A stretch of DNA of 64,000 nucleotides from Undaria pinnatifida (taxonomy: Eukaryota; Sar; Phaeophyceae; Laminariales; Alariaceae). Of the stretch, positions 44,849 through 56,696 are shown one piece after another. Position 1 is the stretch's first letter; every line of letters starts with the position of its first letter. The position numbers were made by a program, and so were the translations under genes. The stretch spans positions 764,246-828,245 of the forward strand of contig JABAKD010000035.1 in NCBI GenBank assembly GCA_012845835.1. The letters are read 5' to 3'. The notes under the pieces are model-generated. The model saw only the letters and a program-made list of their open reading frames with translations. It was not told the origin of the DNA and made no database searches.

Positions 44849-45999
44849 TCGCAACTACTCCTCGAGCCCTCCAGCGTCTCTCTACGACAGGAGCAAATGC
44901 GAGAGATTTCGCATCCAACTCAGATACAAGAGAGGCGAGCGGGCGTGGTCAGGTCAGAGTCACAGCTCGTAATCCCAAAACTTGAGGCTGGGAGTGACAG
45001 CACTGCACAGCAGCAGCAGCCGTAGCAGCAACAGCAGTGGCAGCAGCAGCAATTCGAGTCGGAAGAAAATCAGATGGTTCTGGTGGTTGGGGCGTGCAGG
45101 GATATGGTGGAATTTGAGAAGAGGGTGGAAAGGCAGGAGTAGCACTTGCATCTGCCACCGATGCAGCAGCAGCAGCTGCAACCTCCGGCGACACCACCCC
45201 CGTGCTCCATGGGAGCGGCGGCTGCTGAGCTGATTGGCGTGTGGCCCTTGTTCCGGGATCAAAACATGGTGGCTGGCTGCGGTGGAGGACGCGGGGCTTG
45301 AGAGGCACGGGCACCCAGCCGAAGAATCCTTTCCACCGTTTGCACCAGACTAAGGCAACAATCGCAGGTTATGTCATGAACACGTGTTTGTGTCTGGACT
45401 TTGACTTGATTGTAAAGCAATACAGTCAGGTAGTTGAGTTTCTGCTGTGTGAATGACATCGTATGACCTGTCGCGATATATGATACTGCTAACTATACAG
45501 CAGCAGTATTTGATTGACGTAGGGACGACATGTTATTCTTTGCAGCTGAGACGAACATTTTTTTATTATTTGCGGTTAAGATTTTGTTTTTCGCGTTAAA
45601 TCATAGCAACGTGCAGAGTAGCTTGGGCAGAGCGACAGGCAGGATAAGTATATGTGTTTGTCCCCCGGCCTCTCTTGCCCCAACCACCGGCAACTGTGAT
45701 TGATTCTGGTATGATAGCTCTGCTGATCAACCGGTTACTAGCACGGGATGCAGGATGCTTGACGGGTTGAAAAAAGATTATGTCAGCAGTAGTTAGCGCT
45801 TGCTTGCGGCAGACAGCAGTATTCTCGGTCTGTCGTACGTACAACAGTTTGGTACTTTGGTTCGTTTTCAATCAACCATTTTCCCGCACACCAAAGAGGG
45901 TAGGTAGTGAGAACTCGCCATCTCCAAAACATAATGTTTTATCTCGGTTGTGTACGATGTATTTTCCCAATTAAATACCTGGTACGATATACACCTGCT
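44849..45999. other. No recognisable gene; CAG-rich patches
   Basis: 45005-45060 and 45160-45180 are CAGCAG-rich. The minus frame 44949-45314 is Pro/Ala/Leu low complexity arising from this composition. Nothing else is identified before the LINE. Confidence 0.3.
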
Positions 46000-48610
46000 C
46001 GTGGTATGTCGTACACGTTTCAGAGTCCTAACCGAGGAAAGGCCCAGTACAGGCTTGACTACATACTGACACGGCAAGTGGATAAACGATTGGTACATAA
46101 TGTCACTGTGCGAACCCCACCCAGGGAGAACGCTGAGTCGGACTACAACCTCATAACCGGAAATATTCGCCTTTTGGGCCGCATCGCACCAAATTGTCCA
46201 AAGAGAGTCATCAATAACCGGCGAGCTATTGATCTACCAAGATTAATGGCGGACCCGTATCTCCGGATGAATTTCCAAAACGTGATAGCAGCCAAGCTTG
46301 CCTCACCGATACCCGGTACTAATGCCGGAAGCGTTGATGACATGACCTCATTACTGACCGAGACGCTACTGCTGTCATGGGCGGCCGACATAGCGCCCCC
46401 TGTTCGGCGCAAACAAGTACAGAGGGGCTGGCGTTCGACCGAGGAGACGAAAGCGGTGCTGAAAGCATGCCGGCACGATAGGGAAGACGAGAGGAAACGG
46501 GTCCGTTCTGCTACAAACGATCGTGGTCTACGGCGATCCTCGAAGGCGACCTCCAAACAGCTGAAACTCACGCGGGTGGAAGCTGTACAGAGGTTCTTCG
46601 AAGATTACGTTAGCCAACTCGAAGGGCGTATCCGAGAAGGTGACTAATTCGGCTTCTACAAACACCTAAAGGGGATGGATGTGGAAGGGAAGAGGATGTT
46701 TAACTCGCAGTACATCGAAGACGAGGAAGGTCGATTGCTGCGGGATAATGCCTTCATCCGCGAGCGGTGGGTGAGGTGGTTTCACAAACTGCTTAACACC
46801 AAGTCGCCGACCCTTGACCAGAGCATTGTGGATGAGCTTAAGCAGTGGCCCCCATGCAGAAGACTGGACGATGTCCTGTCTAGGTGCGAAGTAGAGGAGG
46901 TGATCCGTGGGTTGGCGAATCGAAAGGCGGTAGGGCCCGATGGTCTCCCGGCCGAGCTCTTGAAGGTTTTGGCGGATGAAGGAGAATTGAACACTCTCGA
47001 AAAGTTCCTCGATGTCATCGTCGCTGTGTGGAGGGAAGTGGCGTGCCGCGACAATGGGAAGATGCAACGATTAAAATGCTTCACAGGAAGAAAGATCGAA
47101 CTGTGTGGCACTTATCGTGTCATCTCCCTCGTGGCTCACGCCGGCAAACAACTCCTTTAAGTCATCGCGGGTCGCCTGAGTGACTCTTGCGAGCGCGAGA
47201 ACACTCTGCCGGAGGAACAGTGTGGATTCAGATCCCAACTCTCGACGGTTTACATGATGTTCGTAGTATAACGACTGCAGGAACTGGTGCGGAAGAAAGA
47301 CAACCCCTGGTACGTGTGCTTTATCGACCTCACCAAAGCATATGACTCCGTCGACCGAACCCTTCTGTGGGATGTCCTTGCTCGTGTTGGCGTGCCACCG
47401 TGAATGCTCGCCGTCATCCGCCACTTCCACGACGGCATGCAATCATGCGTCCGGCTGAATGATGGAGAATGCTCGGATAAGTTCGACGTGGCGCAAGGTC
47501 TCAGGCAAGGATGCGTGCTCGCGCCACTGCTGTTCAACACGTTTATCACGGCGGTACTGCGTGTGGCCGAGAAACGCTTCCTCGCTGATGCAGCCATCAC
47601 GGACAACATGGTGCATCTCCAACGAAAGGAGAAAGGCGAGAACAAGGGCACTTCTCGCACAGGCAAAGCCAACGGGCGCAGTGGGAAGGAGGGGGAGGAG
47701 GTGCAGAGATTGTAGGGTATGCTGTCCGCGGACAATGAGGGCATCGCATCGCGATCATGGGAAGGACTGGAGAGGGTTATGACGGTGATCGTGACCGCGT
47801 GCTCGGCGTTCGGGCTTACGGTACCCGAGGTGAAAACAGAGATTATGTGCCTCAAACCAAAGGCAGGGGGGATATGTCGTTCACGATCAATGCAGCCGGC
47901 CCGGTATACAAACAAACCGACTCGAGTGTGTGTACTTGGGCGGGGCTATCACCGCAGACAGAGACCTCAGTATTGGAATAACGCCGCGTCTTCAGAGGGC
48001 TTGGGCGTGCTTCCAGCGGTACAAAATGGAAGAATATGATCGCCCGGGTGTGCGCTTACGATTGAAGATGCGGTTGCTGAAAGATGACGTGGTCGAGACA
48101 CTTATTTACGGTTGCATGGCGTGGATCCCGAACAAGCCTGACTATGACAAGCTACGACGGATTCACAACTCTGTGTTCCTCCGATGCCTCGGATGGCGGA
48201 ACAAAAGCGCGACGACCACACCCTATCGTACGCCGACGCGCTTGCCAAGACAGCTTCCGAGAGCATAGAGGCGATAGTGCGCAAACGGAGGATTTTGTTT
48301 GCGGGATTCGTAGCACGTATGGAGGAGGAGCGTCTGCCACAGAGGGTGATGTTTGGGGAGCTTGTTGGGGGTAAGGGCTACTCAGGGGGGGAAGAGTAGG
48401 ACTGGAGGGCTCATCTGAAGAAGGATATGTCGGTCTTTGGAATGAAATTCGAAAGGTGGCGAAAGACTGCTCAGAAGGCTGGCGGATGGTTTCGAAGAGT
48501 AGAGGAGGGAGCCGAGGTGTTCATGCGGATTTGGCATGAAACGGAGAGACGCAAAGCTTCAGAGCCACACGCAAAGGCTTTGGCAGCGTTATCTACCATC
48601 GGCCTCTCTA
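46000..48610 (+). pseudogene. LINE (non-LTR retrotransposon) ORF2: endonuclease end and reverse transcriptase, decayed
   Basis: From about 46000 the plus strand reads YTFQSPNRGKAQ, then RLDYILTR, the end of an APE-type endonuclease. After a basic linker come RT words: [47 protein letters not shown] (motif A intact) and [17 protein letters not shown]. The catalytic YADD box reads SADN at 47725-47736. The C-terminal part gives VETLIYGCMAW, LRRIHNSVFLRCLGW and GGKGYSGG. In-frame stops occur near 46645, 47158, 47268, 47401 and 47713, with several frame changes after 47850. The 5' end is truncated inside the endonuclease, as is common for LINEs. Confidence 0.85.
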
Positions 48611-48611
48611 A

Positions 48612-49288
48612 GCGGTCGGGGGAAGAGGGGAGGGGGGGAAGGGGTGGAGGGGGGGAGGGGGGGAGGGGGGAGGGGGGGAGGGAGGAGGGGGGGAGCGGGG
48701 GAGGTGGGAGGGGGGACGGGGGAGGGCGGGAGGGGGGAAGGGGGGAGGGGGGGGAAGGGGGATGGGGGAATGGGGGAAGGGGGGAGGGGGAGGAGAGAGG
48801 GGGGGGTGGGGGGAGGGGGGGGGAGAGGGGGGGTGGGGGGAGGGGGGGAGGGAGAGGGGGGAGGGGGGAGGGGGGAAAGGGGGAGGAGGGGAGGGGGGAG
48901 GGGGGGAGGGGGGAGGTGGGGAGGGGGGGGGGGGAGGGGGGACGGGGGGAGGGGGGAGGGGGAAGGGGGAGGGGGAAGGGGGGGAGGGGGGAGGGGGGGA
49001 GGGGGGAGGGGGGTGGGGGGAGGGGGGGGGGGGGAGGGGGGGAGGGGGGAGGGGGGGAGGGGGGAGGGGGGGAGGAGGGAGGGGGGGAGGGGGGAGGGGG
49101 GGAGGGGGGAGGGTGGGAGGGGGGAGGGGGGGTGGGGGGAGGGGGAGGGGGGGAGGGGGGGAGGGAGGGGGGGAGGGGGAGGGGGGGGGACGGGGGGAGG
49201 GGGAAGGGGGGGATGGCGGGGGGAAGGGGGGAAGGGGCGGGGGGGGTGGGGGAAGGGGCGGAGAGGGGGTGGGGGGAAGGGGGGGCGT
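48612..49288 (+). repeat. G-rich minisatellite, (G5-7 A)n type, about 670 bp
   Basis: The plus strand is almost entirely G runs of 3-8 separated by single A or GA, with rare T or C. It follows the last LINE codons without a gap, so it may have grown from the LINE 3' tail. G runs of this density can form quadruplexes. Gly/Glu/Arg or Pro/Ser frames across it have no coding meaning. Confidence 0.95.
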
Positions 49289-51040
49289 CATGCCCAAGAG
49301 ACTGAAGTCTGGGTCTGGCCATCATCGTCTCGAAATTTGTGGTCCTTTCAATGGCCGTCATAAGATAACGTAAGACCACCCTGACTTCTTCGCCATGTTG
49401 CGTTCTCTCCCCAGTGCCATTGATGATGCACTTGATACCCTCTATGAGCCCAATGCCGTCTTTAGGCGGTTCCTAGGGCCTGCTAGTATGACATTTTTTC
49501 ATTTTTTCCTTTCCTTTCTTCCTCGTTTTTGTCTTGTCTTTTCTTCCTTTTCTTGACTCGCTCTTCTTTCCTTTCCGTTTTCGTTTTTTTCGCTTCTTGT
49601 CATTTCTTTCCTTTTCTTTCTCTTCTTTTCTTTTCTTTGTTTTGTTTCATTAATTGACTTTCGTCTGTCGTGCGTATGCGTAGTGATAGGTACTACGTGC
49701 AATCTATACGTGGCAGTCTTTCCTGGGTGGCAATCGATATAGTCGGTTTTTCCAGGCGCGGCTAGTGAGACGCATGCACCAGTATGGGCCTGGCACATCG
49801 TAGCCCGACCCTCGATTTCACTTTTATATGTTTCTGGTGGAGGCATGAATTGCGTCAGCTGTGATATATGCGCGTACCACCTTTGGGTGTTTGTGTTTTT
49901 CCCTGGGGTATTCCTCAGCCCCAAAGTAACTGGAGCTTGTCCTGTGACCACGGACTTGATTATTGGAGTTAATGTGCGAATAACAACAACAACAACGTCA
50001 TCCTGTTTTACAGATAAGTTGGTGACGGTTGATGGCTGTAGGGGTATGGTTAGTACCAGCAGTTTTATATTTCGGGTACGCACGAGAGATGATGCCACAT
50101 ACGTGGTAGTTTTGCTGTGTGTACAATGCTGGCTACTTCCAGAATAGCTGGTTGTCAACCTCAACAGCGATCTATCATGGTGCGGTACAAGAAATGAAGA
50201 AAACGATAGTGAGGAAATATAGTATTACTCGCGTGTTATGAGGCAATATGTGGTAAAAATATCGGGATGTTTTCTTCTCATTAAACTGAATATTCCATGC
50301 TGATCTTGTGCCGGTCATGCCTACTTTAGTGTGAATATGATATTGTAGTCTGAAATGCTTTGCTCGACAATGATTGATGATAGGATTTTGATTTTGTGCA
50401 AGCCCCCTTTCGTTAGATCACCCCCTCAACTACCCCTGCCCTTATCATGCGCGTGTGTAGAGTGTTATGGTAAGCGGTATCTGTATGCCGGATCACAAAC
50501 AATGAACAGGGGGAATGGGGTAGATTACAAGGTTTTCATAGTCCACAGGTGCTCAAACATTTCATGTTCGAAGTATACGGGCATTTTGAATACAAACGAA
50601 AATGGCCAATATTCCTGCGTTTGTTATGCAATTTACCTGATACCGTATACAATATACGAGTTTTAGTAAAGGTTGCCAAGCAGTTTAAAGGGTCGTTATG
50701 TCTTTGCCCCGGTATCTTATCAAGCAGCAGCATGGACTAACACTCTTGCTGCGCTGTGATACTACTTGTCGCTCTTCCAGGAAGGAACATGCGAAATAAC
50801 TTGACCCTCGACATAACAACCTCGTCACGTGTAGCGAGGCGTTTGCGCTCTGATCTATCAGTACTCTGAAACAGAAAGAAACACGCGGTTGTATTCGAGC
50901 AATACCGGCATCAAACAGTTGTTGATTTAACTCTGAAATATACTGACATATTGCGGGATTTGATGTATTTTTGCGGGGTTTGCGGTGATTGGTGGTATAT
51001 GCGTTAGATCGGGTGGGAGAAACCCGCTCGAGGAAGGTCT
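49289..51040. other. Unrecognised sequence in element B with a pyrimidine tract
   Basis: 49495-49650 is a C/T tract (TTTCCTTTCCTTTCTTCC style) on the plus strand. The reverse complement of 49925-50000 matches 29110-29190 (GTGGTCACAGGACA, CTCCAGT), a further dispersed repeat. The minus frame 49499-50164 has no known motif apart from a Lys/Glu-rich end caused by the tract. Confidence 0.35.
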
Positions 51041-51044
51041 CAAA

Positions 51045-51190
51045 CAGACTGAGATTTTTCGCATACTGGTCGGATTCTTGATGTGGCTTGCTAACCAGGC
51101 ACATCCGGACATTGCGAACGCAGTGAGAGCGGTGGCTAGGTACACGAATTCAATGAGGAAGGTACACAGGAAGACTGCATATGGTATTAT
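51045..51190 (+). pseudogene. Copia reverse transcriptase fragment, element B
   Basis: ILVGFLMWLANQAHPDIANA and VRAVARYTNSMRKVH match the segment of copia RT that follows the active site (GSLMYLA-type and RPDI-type words). Only about 45 codons are present and nothing adjoining is recognisable. Confidence 0.7.
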
Positions 51191-52412
51191 CCCTGTCACC
51201 GGGATTTCTTGATGGTTTATTCTTGTCGAGACTGGTAGAGTATCTCATGATATAGTACGCTAGGTTCGCTGTTTCTACTGTTTGTGACAATGATATTTGA
51301 GATTTTTCGTTTCCATTTGAGTAACGAATTGCTGATGGTGGATGATACGGAGTATATTATGAGCTGGAAGTATGAGGTTTTTCGGACTTGGGGACGGCAA
51401 CGGGTTTGGTAAACTACCCGGGGTCATCTTTGCGTAATCAGTCTATGGCTTTCTCAACTATCCCAGTAATGAGACCGTGATGGTGGATGATACGGAGTAT
51501 ATTATGAGCTGGAAGTATGAGATTTTCTGGGACTTGGGGACGGCAACGGTTTTGGTAAACTACCCGGGGTCATCCCGGCGCAATCAGTCTATGGTTTTCT
51601 CAATGAGCCAAATCGTTTGGTTAATATCGGGTCACGCCCACCTGTTACCGCTTGTGCGAGGTAGGTTTCTCTTGACGACTTGAGAGGATTAAGGCTCATT
51701 AATCTGGAAAAAGGCCTCAAACTCGATGAGTTCGCTAGGTCTGAACCCGAGGGCGACTAACTTTTTCACGAGCTGATTGGAATTTTGATATTTCTTGACT
51801 TTTGAAGCGGATGAGGATTCTGCATACATGAGCTGGATTTTGGTACTTTTAGAGCGCATGGTATTTGGGCGGCAAGCACCTGTTTCTTGACTTTAGAAAT
51901 AGTACCTTTTCACGATTGCGTTGTCTTGTATGGCATTATTTTGCTGTGGGTTTAAGCATTTGGAATCTGAACGGATTTTTAGTGTGGACCCAGCCAGGAG
52001 GCATTTGTCTAATTCGAAAGCGATTTTTGATATTGCTGTCCGATCAATGACACTTGTAGGCAACCCTATTCTATGGAGCTGACAACCGTTTTGTAATGAA
52101 GGCTGAGTGCTGATTATTGAACCGATGTTTGAGGTTTCGGGTTTTCGAATTTGGATTTCGAATTTGAGTTTTTGTTTTTGGGCATGGGATTTCACAACTT
52201 CGATCTTAGGTTCGCGAAGATTGATGTTGGATATTGTCCCTGAATTGTGTCCCTAAATTAATGGAGTACTTTTCAAGGACTATGGTGCTGCAATCTTTAT
52301 TTCTTGTTACAGTAGTACTGGGAAGATTTTGACCGTATTTTTCATTGCATCGTTTTACCCTGTTGATAGGATAATTTAGCATCATGCCGTATGATTTTCG
52401 AAGCAGGGAGGC
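51191..52412. repeat. Non-coding part of element B with a 147-bp tandem duplication
   Basis: About 51335-51480 and 51482-51625 are tandem copies sharing GTGGATGATACGGAGTATAT and GGGGTCATC. The rest, up to the 3' LTR, holds no recognisable gene. AAGCAGGGAGGC before the LTR may be the polypurine tract. Confidence 0.5.
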
Positions 52413-52723
52413 CGTTGATTGTATGCTTGGGTTTAATACGGATATGATGAAGGTTGGTTATAGTAAGGGTTTCCAGTGATAGGTTGGCTACATGGTAGCG
52501 GGATATCGGGATGGTGGAATTATCTCGGCTATTTCGCCGTTACTCGTCGTTGTTCTTCTTCCACCGAGTGAGTCTTCTTCTCTCCACAATGTGCCTTGGC
52601 TAGGAGCAACATGATATATTCGTACATCTTTTACTTGTCTTCATAACGGTGACTTTACTATCCCACTACTGTTTGCTCAACACCACTACTAAGCCCTCTA
52701 CGCTTCGTAGGGATCAACAAACA
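52413..52723 (+). repeat. 3' LTR of copia element B
   Basis: 311 bases. The first base of the TG end has mutated (CGTTGATTG). It is followed directly by AGACG, the right copy of the target duplication. Confidence 0.8.
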
Positions 52724-53033
52724 AGACGTCTGCGAGAGAACCTTCAATATGGAGCAGCCACGGGACTGTCAACTTTGGAAGTTTGAAAAAGTAAGCGTCG
52801 GGTCAAGGTTTTCGACAACAACTTTGATTAGATGTATCATCTGGATTCCAGATGCTTTGCACTGGTGGCCAAGCCCGTCTCGGTCGTGTAGTGCTGTCGG
52901 GGAGGACAGCGTCGTATCTACGCGCCGATATCGCTATCGGGGCAATGTACTTTGGGTTTACTTTTCTCGCATAGGTTGAGTAGCGCGGCGTAATTACCGT
53001 ATTTCTTGAGGCGTCACAGATTGCATTTCGTCC

Positions 53034-53410
53034 GCTTGGGCCTGCACCAGCTGTAGCTTTAAAGACACAGGTAGTGCACGCCAGTTGTTCGAACACGGGT
53101 CGAGACAGGGAATCGAGACGTTCAGTTGAGCCTGCACCAGCTGCAGCGTCGACGGCATAGGTAGTGCGCGGTATTGGAACACGGGTCGAGAAGTAACTCA
53201 AGACGTTCAGTTGAGCCTGCACCAGCTGCAGCATCGACGGCACAGGCAGTGCGCGTCATTGGAATACGGGTCGAGAAAAGGCCTCGAAGCGTTCACTTGA
53301 GCCTGCACCAGCTGCAGCATAGACGGCATAGGTAGTCCACACCAGAGGACCACGCTGCACCAGCTGTAATATAGACGACACAGGGAGTGTACGCTAGTAC
53401 AAGAGAGCAC
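53034..53410 (+). repeat. About 88-bp minisatellite in the leader of element A
   Basis: Four to five units with GAGCCTGCACCAGCTGCAGC, ACGGCATAGGTAGTGC and GGGTCGAGA. Starts at about 53034, 53126, 53211, 53298 and 53370. The last unit is shorter and diverged. Confidence 0.75.
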
Positions 53411-53520
53411 AGGCCGAGCTTTGCAAACTCGGGGTGTGTTTTTTGGAAAGCCTGCGCAAGGATTGCAGCAGGGTATATACAAACCCTTCACGTTCACTGC
53501 TGATCGGGAGGAGCCATTAT

Positions 53521-54688
53521 CATGAATAGCACAACGAACAACCTTCACGTTGTCTTGAAAAAAATATCAAAATTCGACGGCAAAAAGGCGGACGACGTTC
53601 TTGAATAGAGTTATAAAATACATGCCAGTCTTACCATCTACAACAGAGCCATCTTGTTTGTTGACCCCTACGAAGCGTATAGGGCTTACCCATTGCACAA
53701 TCAACCGTGGGGTGGTTGGTCAGCAGCAGGTAGACAAATGCATCATCAACATATTATATCAACACAGCTCCATGCCGGGGCCCAACGTGGAGAGAAGAAG
53801 CCTCACTCGGTGGAACAATAACAACGAGGAGTGACGACGAAATAGCCAGAATAGTTCCACCATTCCGATATCACCACTACCATGTAGCCAACCTATCATT
53901 GGAAAACCTTACTATACTCAACCGTCATCATGTCCGTATCATATCCAAGCATGCAATCAACACATCTTCAACATCCGCCAGAGGCAAGAGCGACCGCCGG
54001 AGACCGACGACAGTCAGGCTACTGCCCGTGCGGCGTGGAACGCCGCCAACCTAGATCTATCAGCACACCGTTATTTTCGACGGGCGGCTCAGTCTTCTTC
54101 GTCTTACGGAGATTCGCGGGCACCGCACTCGAGGATGGAGCAAGACATGGACAGCAGGCATGGGCAGCGCTACGTAAGAAGTTCAAAGGGAGTTCGCGCG
54201 AAGCAATTCGCTCGGAGCATTCAAAAATGAACAACGCGCGAATGCGCCCAGCCCAAGACCCGGACGAGTATCTTTACATCATGGATGGCTGTCGAGATCG
54301 CAACACGTGCGACCCACCAGAGAGTCCCACAGATCGTCAGTATGAGGGCATTTTACTGAAATTTCTACCGCCCGAATATAAGGCCATACGCCACGCCCAC
54401 CTTGAGAAGGGGGACTTCGGACTTGCGGATACCCGGCGTATGATGGCGGCTATTTACGCAGGTAACCTGGCCCATTCACGTTCTGATTCATTCAGGGGTA
54501 TCGCGGGACGTGATGCCGCCATGCAGGCGGTGACCCGCTATCGCAGCGACATCAAGTGCCATGTTTGTGGTCGTGTCGGTCACTTCAAAATTAAGTGCCC
54601 CCTACGCGTCAAGCAGCAGCAGGAGAATGATGAACAGCAGCAGCAACAGCGTGAAGGACAACAAAATCACCCACGCAGACAGCACTAA
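53521..54688 (+). pseudogene. Copia gag of element A, interrupted by a solo LTR
   Basis: An ATG at 53521 opens with NNLHVVLKKISKFDGKKADD, the usual start of these gags; a TAG follows at about 53608. After further codons the reversed LTR (53655-53962) intervenes. When it and one CATCT duplication are ignored, the reading continues into INNRQRQ-style codons and onward, with one more frame change near 54065. The later part is clear: GQQAWAALRKKFKGSSREAI, DPDEYLYIMDGCRDR, ILLKFLPPEYKAIRHAHLEK, and the zinc knuckle CHVCGRVGHFKIKC (C-x2-C-x4-H-x4-C, about 54559-54600). It ends in a Gln-rich tail. Confidence 0.82.
53655..53962 (-). repeat. Solo LTR of the copia B family, reversed, in gag of element A
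   Basis: Reverse complement of the B LTR: TGTTTGTTGACC at the left, CAATCAACA at the right. CATCT precedes (53650-53654) and follows (53963-53967) it, an exact 5-base target duplication. The B family was therefore active after A inserted. Confidence 0.85.
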
Positions 54689-54739
54689 CGAAATCGTGGA
54701 GGTGGGCGAGATCCCGTGTCGTGCTCATACCACACAACA

Positions 54740-55376
54740 ACCTCCCATAGCGACGCCGACTGCAGCGCCAGGAGGCGAAAACAGGCTGACGGCAACGCTC
54801 ACATTGCTGCAACTGGGCCTGTTGCGGATAACGGGAATCTGCAGCGCGTTCGGCCTTCCAGAAGAGGGCGATCAGCCGCAACGCCCCTACATCTCCTTCA
54901 CAGCGACGGAGGTACATCCCACCGCGGCAATTGCGGCGGAGAAAATCCACAATGAGGAAACGTGGTCATTCAGCTCACTGTCAGCATCACGTCCTTTACC
55001 ATTTGAGGAACGCGCCAAGCCCGCTATTTCTTTTGGAGTTCAGGAAAAGTCGGATTTTTCCTACACGAACGGGGGAACGGACGGCGAGGGTGGATCGTTC
55101 TACGGTATGGCCCCGGAGCCAGAACCGGCCGAGATCGAGCGCAAACCCCACGTGAGTGGTAATGTTGTTACTGTTCTAATCGACAGCGGAGCATCAGGCC
55201 ACTACTTCGACGATAGCATCATCTCCGATCTCAAACATCGTTCACAGGACCACACCCCCCTCAGTACGCCTCGCACAATTCTTACGGCTGGAGGAGTTCT
55301 GCTGGACGGCACAGCGAAGGGCGTCTTACAAGGCCTCGTCACGGACGACTACAGACCTGCGCGGATCGCATCCTAA
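54740..55376 (+). pseudogene. Copia aspartic protease region, element A
   Basis: VTVLIDSGASGHYFDDSI (catalytic D-S-G at 55182-55190) and TAGGVLLDGTAKGVLQG are the copia protease words. The frame is the one that opens around the zinc knuckle and differs from the gag frame, so a frame change lies between gag and protease. It ends in TAA at 55374-55376. Confidence 0.75.
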
Positions 55377-56180
55377 TTGTGCCCGATATTGGGCGCAATA
55401 TTTTCTCTGTAAAAAAAGCGGGAGAAAGGGCATCGTTTCGATTTTTGATGTCAACAAACCAAGGCAGGCGAGGGATACTACCGTGCCTTTTCGTGGAGGG
55501 AACGACGATCTCTACTCCTTCAAACTAGACCTCAGTGCGGATGGATACGCAGGAAAGGAGCTGGCGATGCATGCGGTAACCAATGCCCAAGTGTGACACC
55601 GGCGGCTTGACCACCTCAACAAGCGCAACCTGGAGCTCATGAGAAGGAAGAACGGCAATGGAGAGGCATTTGACGGTTCTGTTGCGGACTGTGACGTCTG
55701 TGCGGTGGGGAAAAGCCATCAGCTGGCTCACCCCAATAACGCCAAGCACGCCGCCATTAATGCGCCCTTTCAGCTCGTGTACGAAGATCTCATGGGCCCC
55801 TTCAAACAGACGACTCATCGTGGATACAAGTTTTCTGAGGGATAATCGACCAGTTCACCAAGTGGACCGCTGTCTACCTCGTCTGCAGCAAAGATCGAAT
55901 CTCTGGAGCAAAGATCGAGCCCTTGCCTCGCTTCAGCTGTTCGTCACTTCAACCGTGATACCTCTCGGCAAACGCATCATCAGATGGCGTGCCGACAATG
56001 GAGGCAGACTTACGGGGGACGAGTTCGAGGATTACTGCCTAGGATCGGGCATAACTTGAGAATTCGCAGTCGCCAACACACCACAGAAAACCGGCGTATT
56101 GGAACGCGTCGGACGGACGGTGTGCAGAACGGTTCGCCCCATGCTTGTTGATAGTGGACTTCCTCCTTTTCTGTGAGGAG
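55377..56180 (+). pseudogene. Copia GAG-pre-integrase and integrase core, element A (truncated)
   Basis: RRLDHLNKRNLELMRRKNG with CDVCAVGKSHQLAHP is the H..H..C..C pre-integrase zinc domain. The core starts with LVYEDLMGPFKQT (first Asp), and after a frame change near 55840 continues FTKWTAVYLVCSKD, WRADNGGRLTGDEFEDYC (second Asp) and GVLERVGRTVCRTVRPML (Glu). A TGA lies at about 56056. The element sequence ends near 56185; the rest of integrase, RT and RNase H are missing. Confidence 0.82.
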
Positions 56181-56696
56181 AGCTCATGATGACTAGATTT
56201 TGCTTTGTGAGGCGATTAACCCGCCAAGAGCGCTAGCATCCAAGAATGGGGGGGGGGGGTTACGTAGTTACCGTATTATGGTCCGTAGGATGATTCCGTT
56301 AGGGTTAGCGGATAACTAGTGCGCTCGGGTTAATCGCCAAAGTTCAGGGTGTGTTGACTGTGTGAGTAGCGCATGCAACAGCAGTCGATTCGCTGAGTTT
56401 CAACTTGTTCAGAGTCCTCAGTCTTGGACTCGAGACATATTGTGGAGCCATTTGCACCAATGGCTTCGTGATTAGATGCACAGCTCCTATAGCTGTCATT
56501 GTATAAGGGTTAGTTTTTGATTCGGTTGGAATACCTGGGATACGGAAATTCGAGCTTTTCGAATTGCGTGAGCAAGGCTGCGTTACACCTCAGTTGGAAA
56601 CGACATGCGTCGTATCTCTGATTGGTGTGTAACTGGGTTTCAAGTGGAACACGCCATTGAATGAAAATTTGATATGCCACTTCTATTGTGGGGGAG
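56181..56696. other. Rest of element A interior, deletion scar and 3' end
   Basis: No coding region. It contains a run of ten G near 56248 and ends in TATTGTGGGGGAG, a polypurine tract directly before the 3' LTR. Confidence 0.45.

Larger units (their letters stand above)
44141..52723 (+). mobile_element. Ty1/copia-like element B with 5-bp target duplication
   Basis: LTRs at 44141-44447 and 52413-52723 (TGTTGATTG ... CAACAAACA) flank 8 kb. AGACG stands immediately before (44136-44140) and after (52724-52728), the 5-base duplication expected for copia integrase. The interior has a short copia RT fragment at about 51045-51190, but most of it is filled with a LINE, a G-rich minisatellite and unrecognised sequence, so it is a nested ruin. 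Confidence 0.75.

Noticed and set aside
48427-49379. Gly/Arg/Glu-rich and Pro/Ser-rich frames of 200-300 codons on both strands
   Set aside because: They come from the G-rich minisatellite; only the first about 60 codons on the plus strand are LINE sequence.
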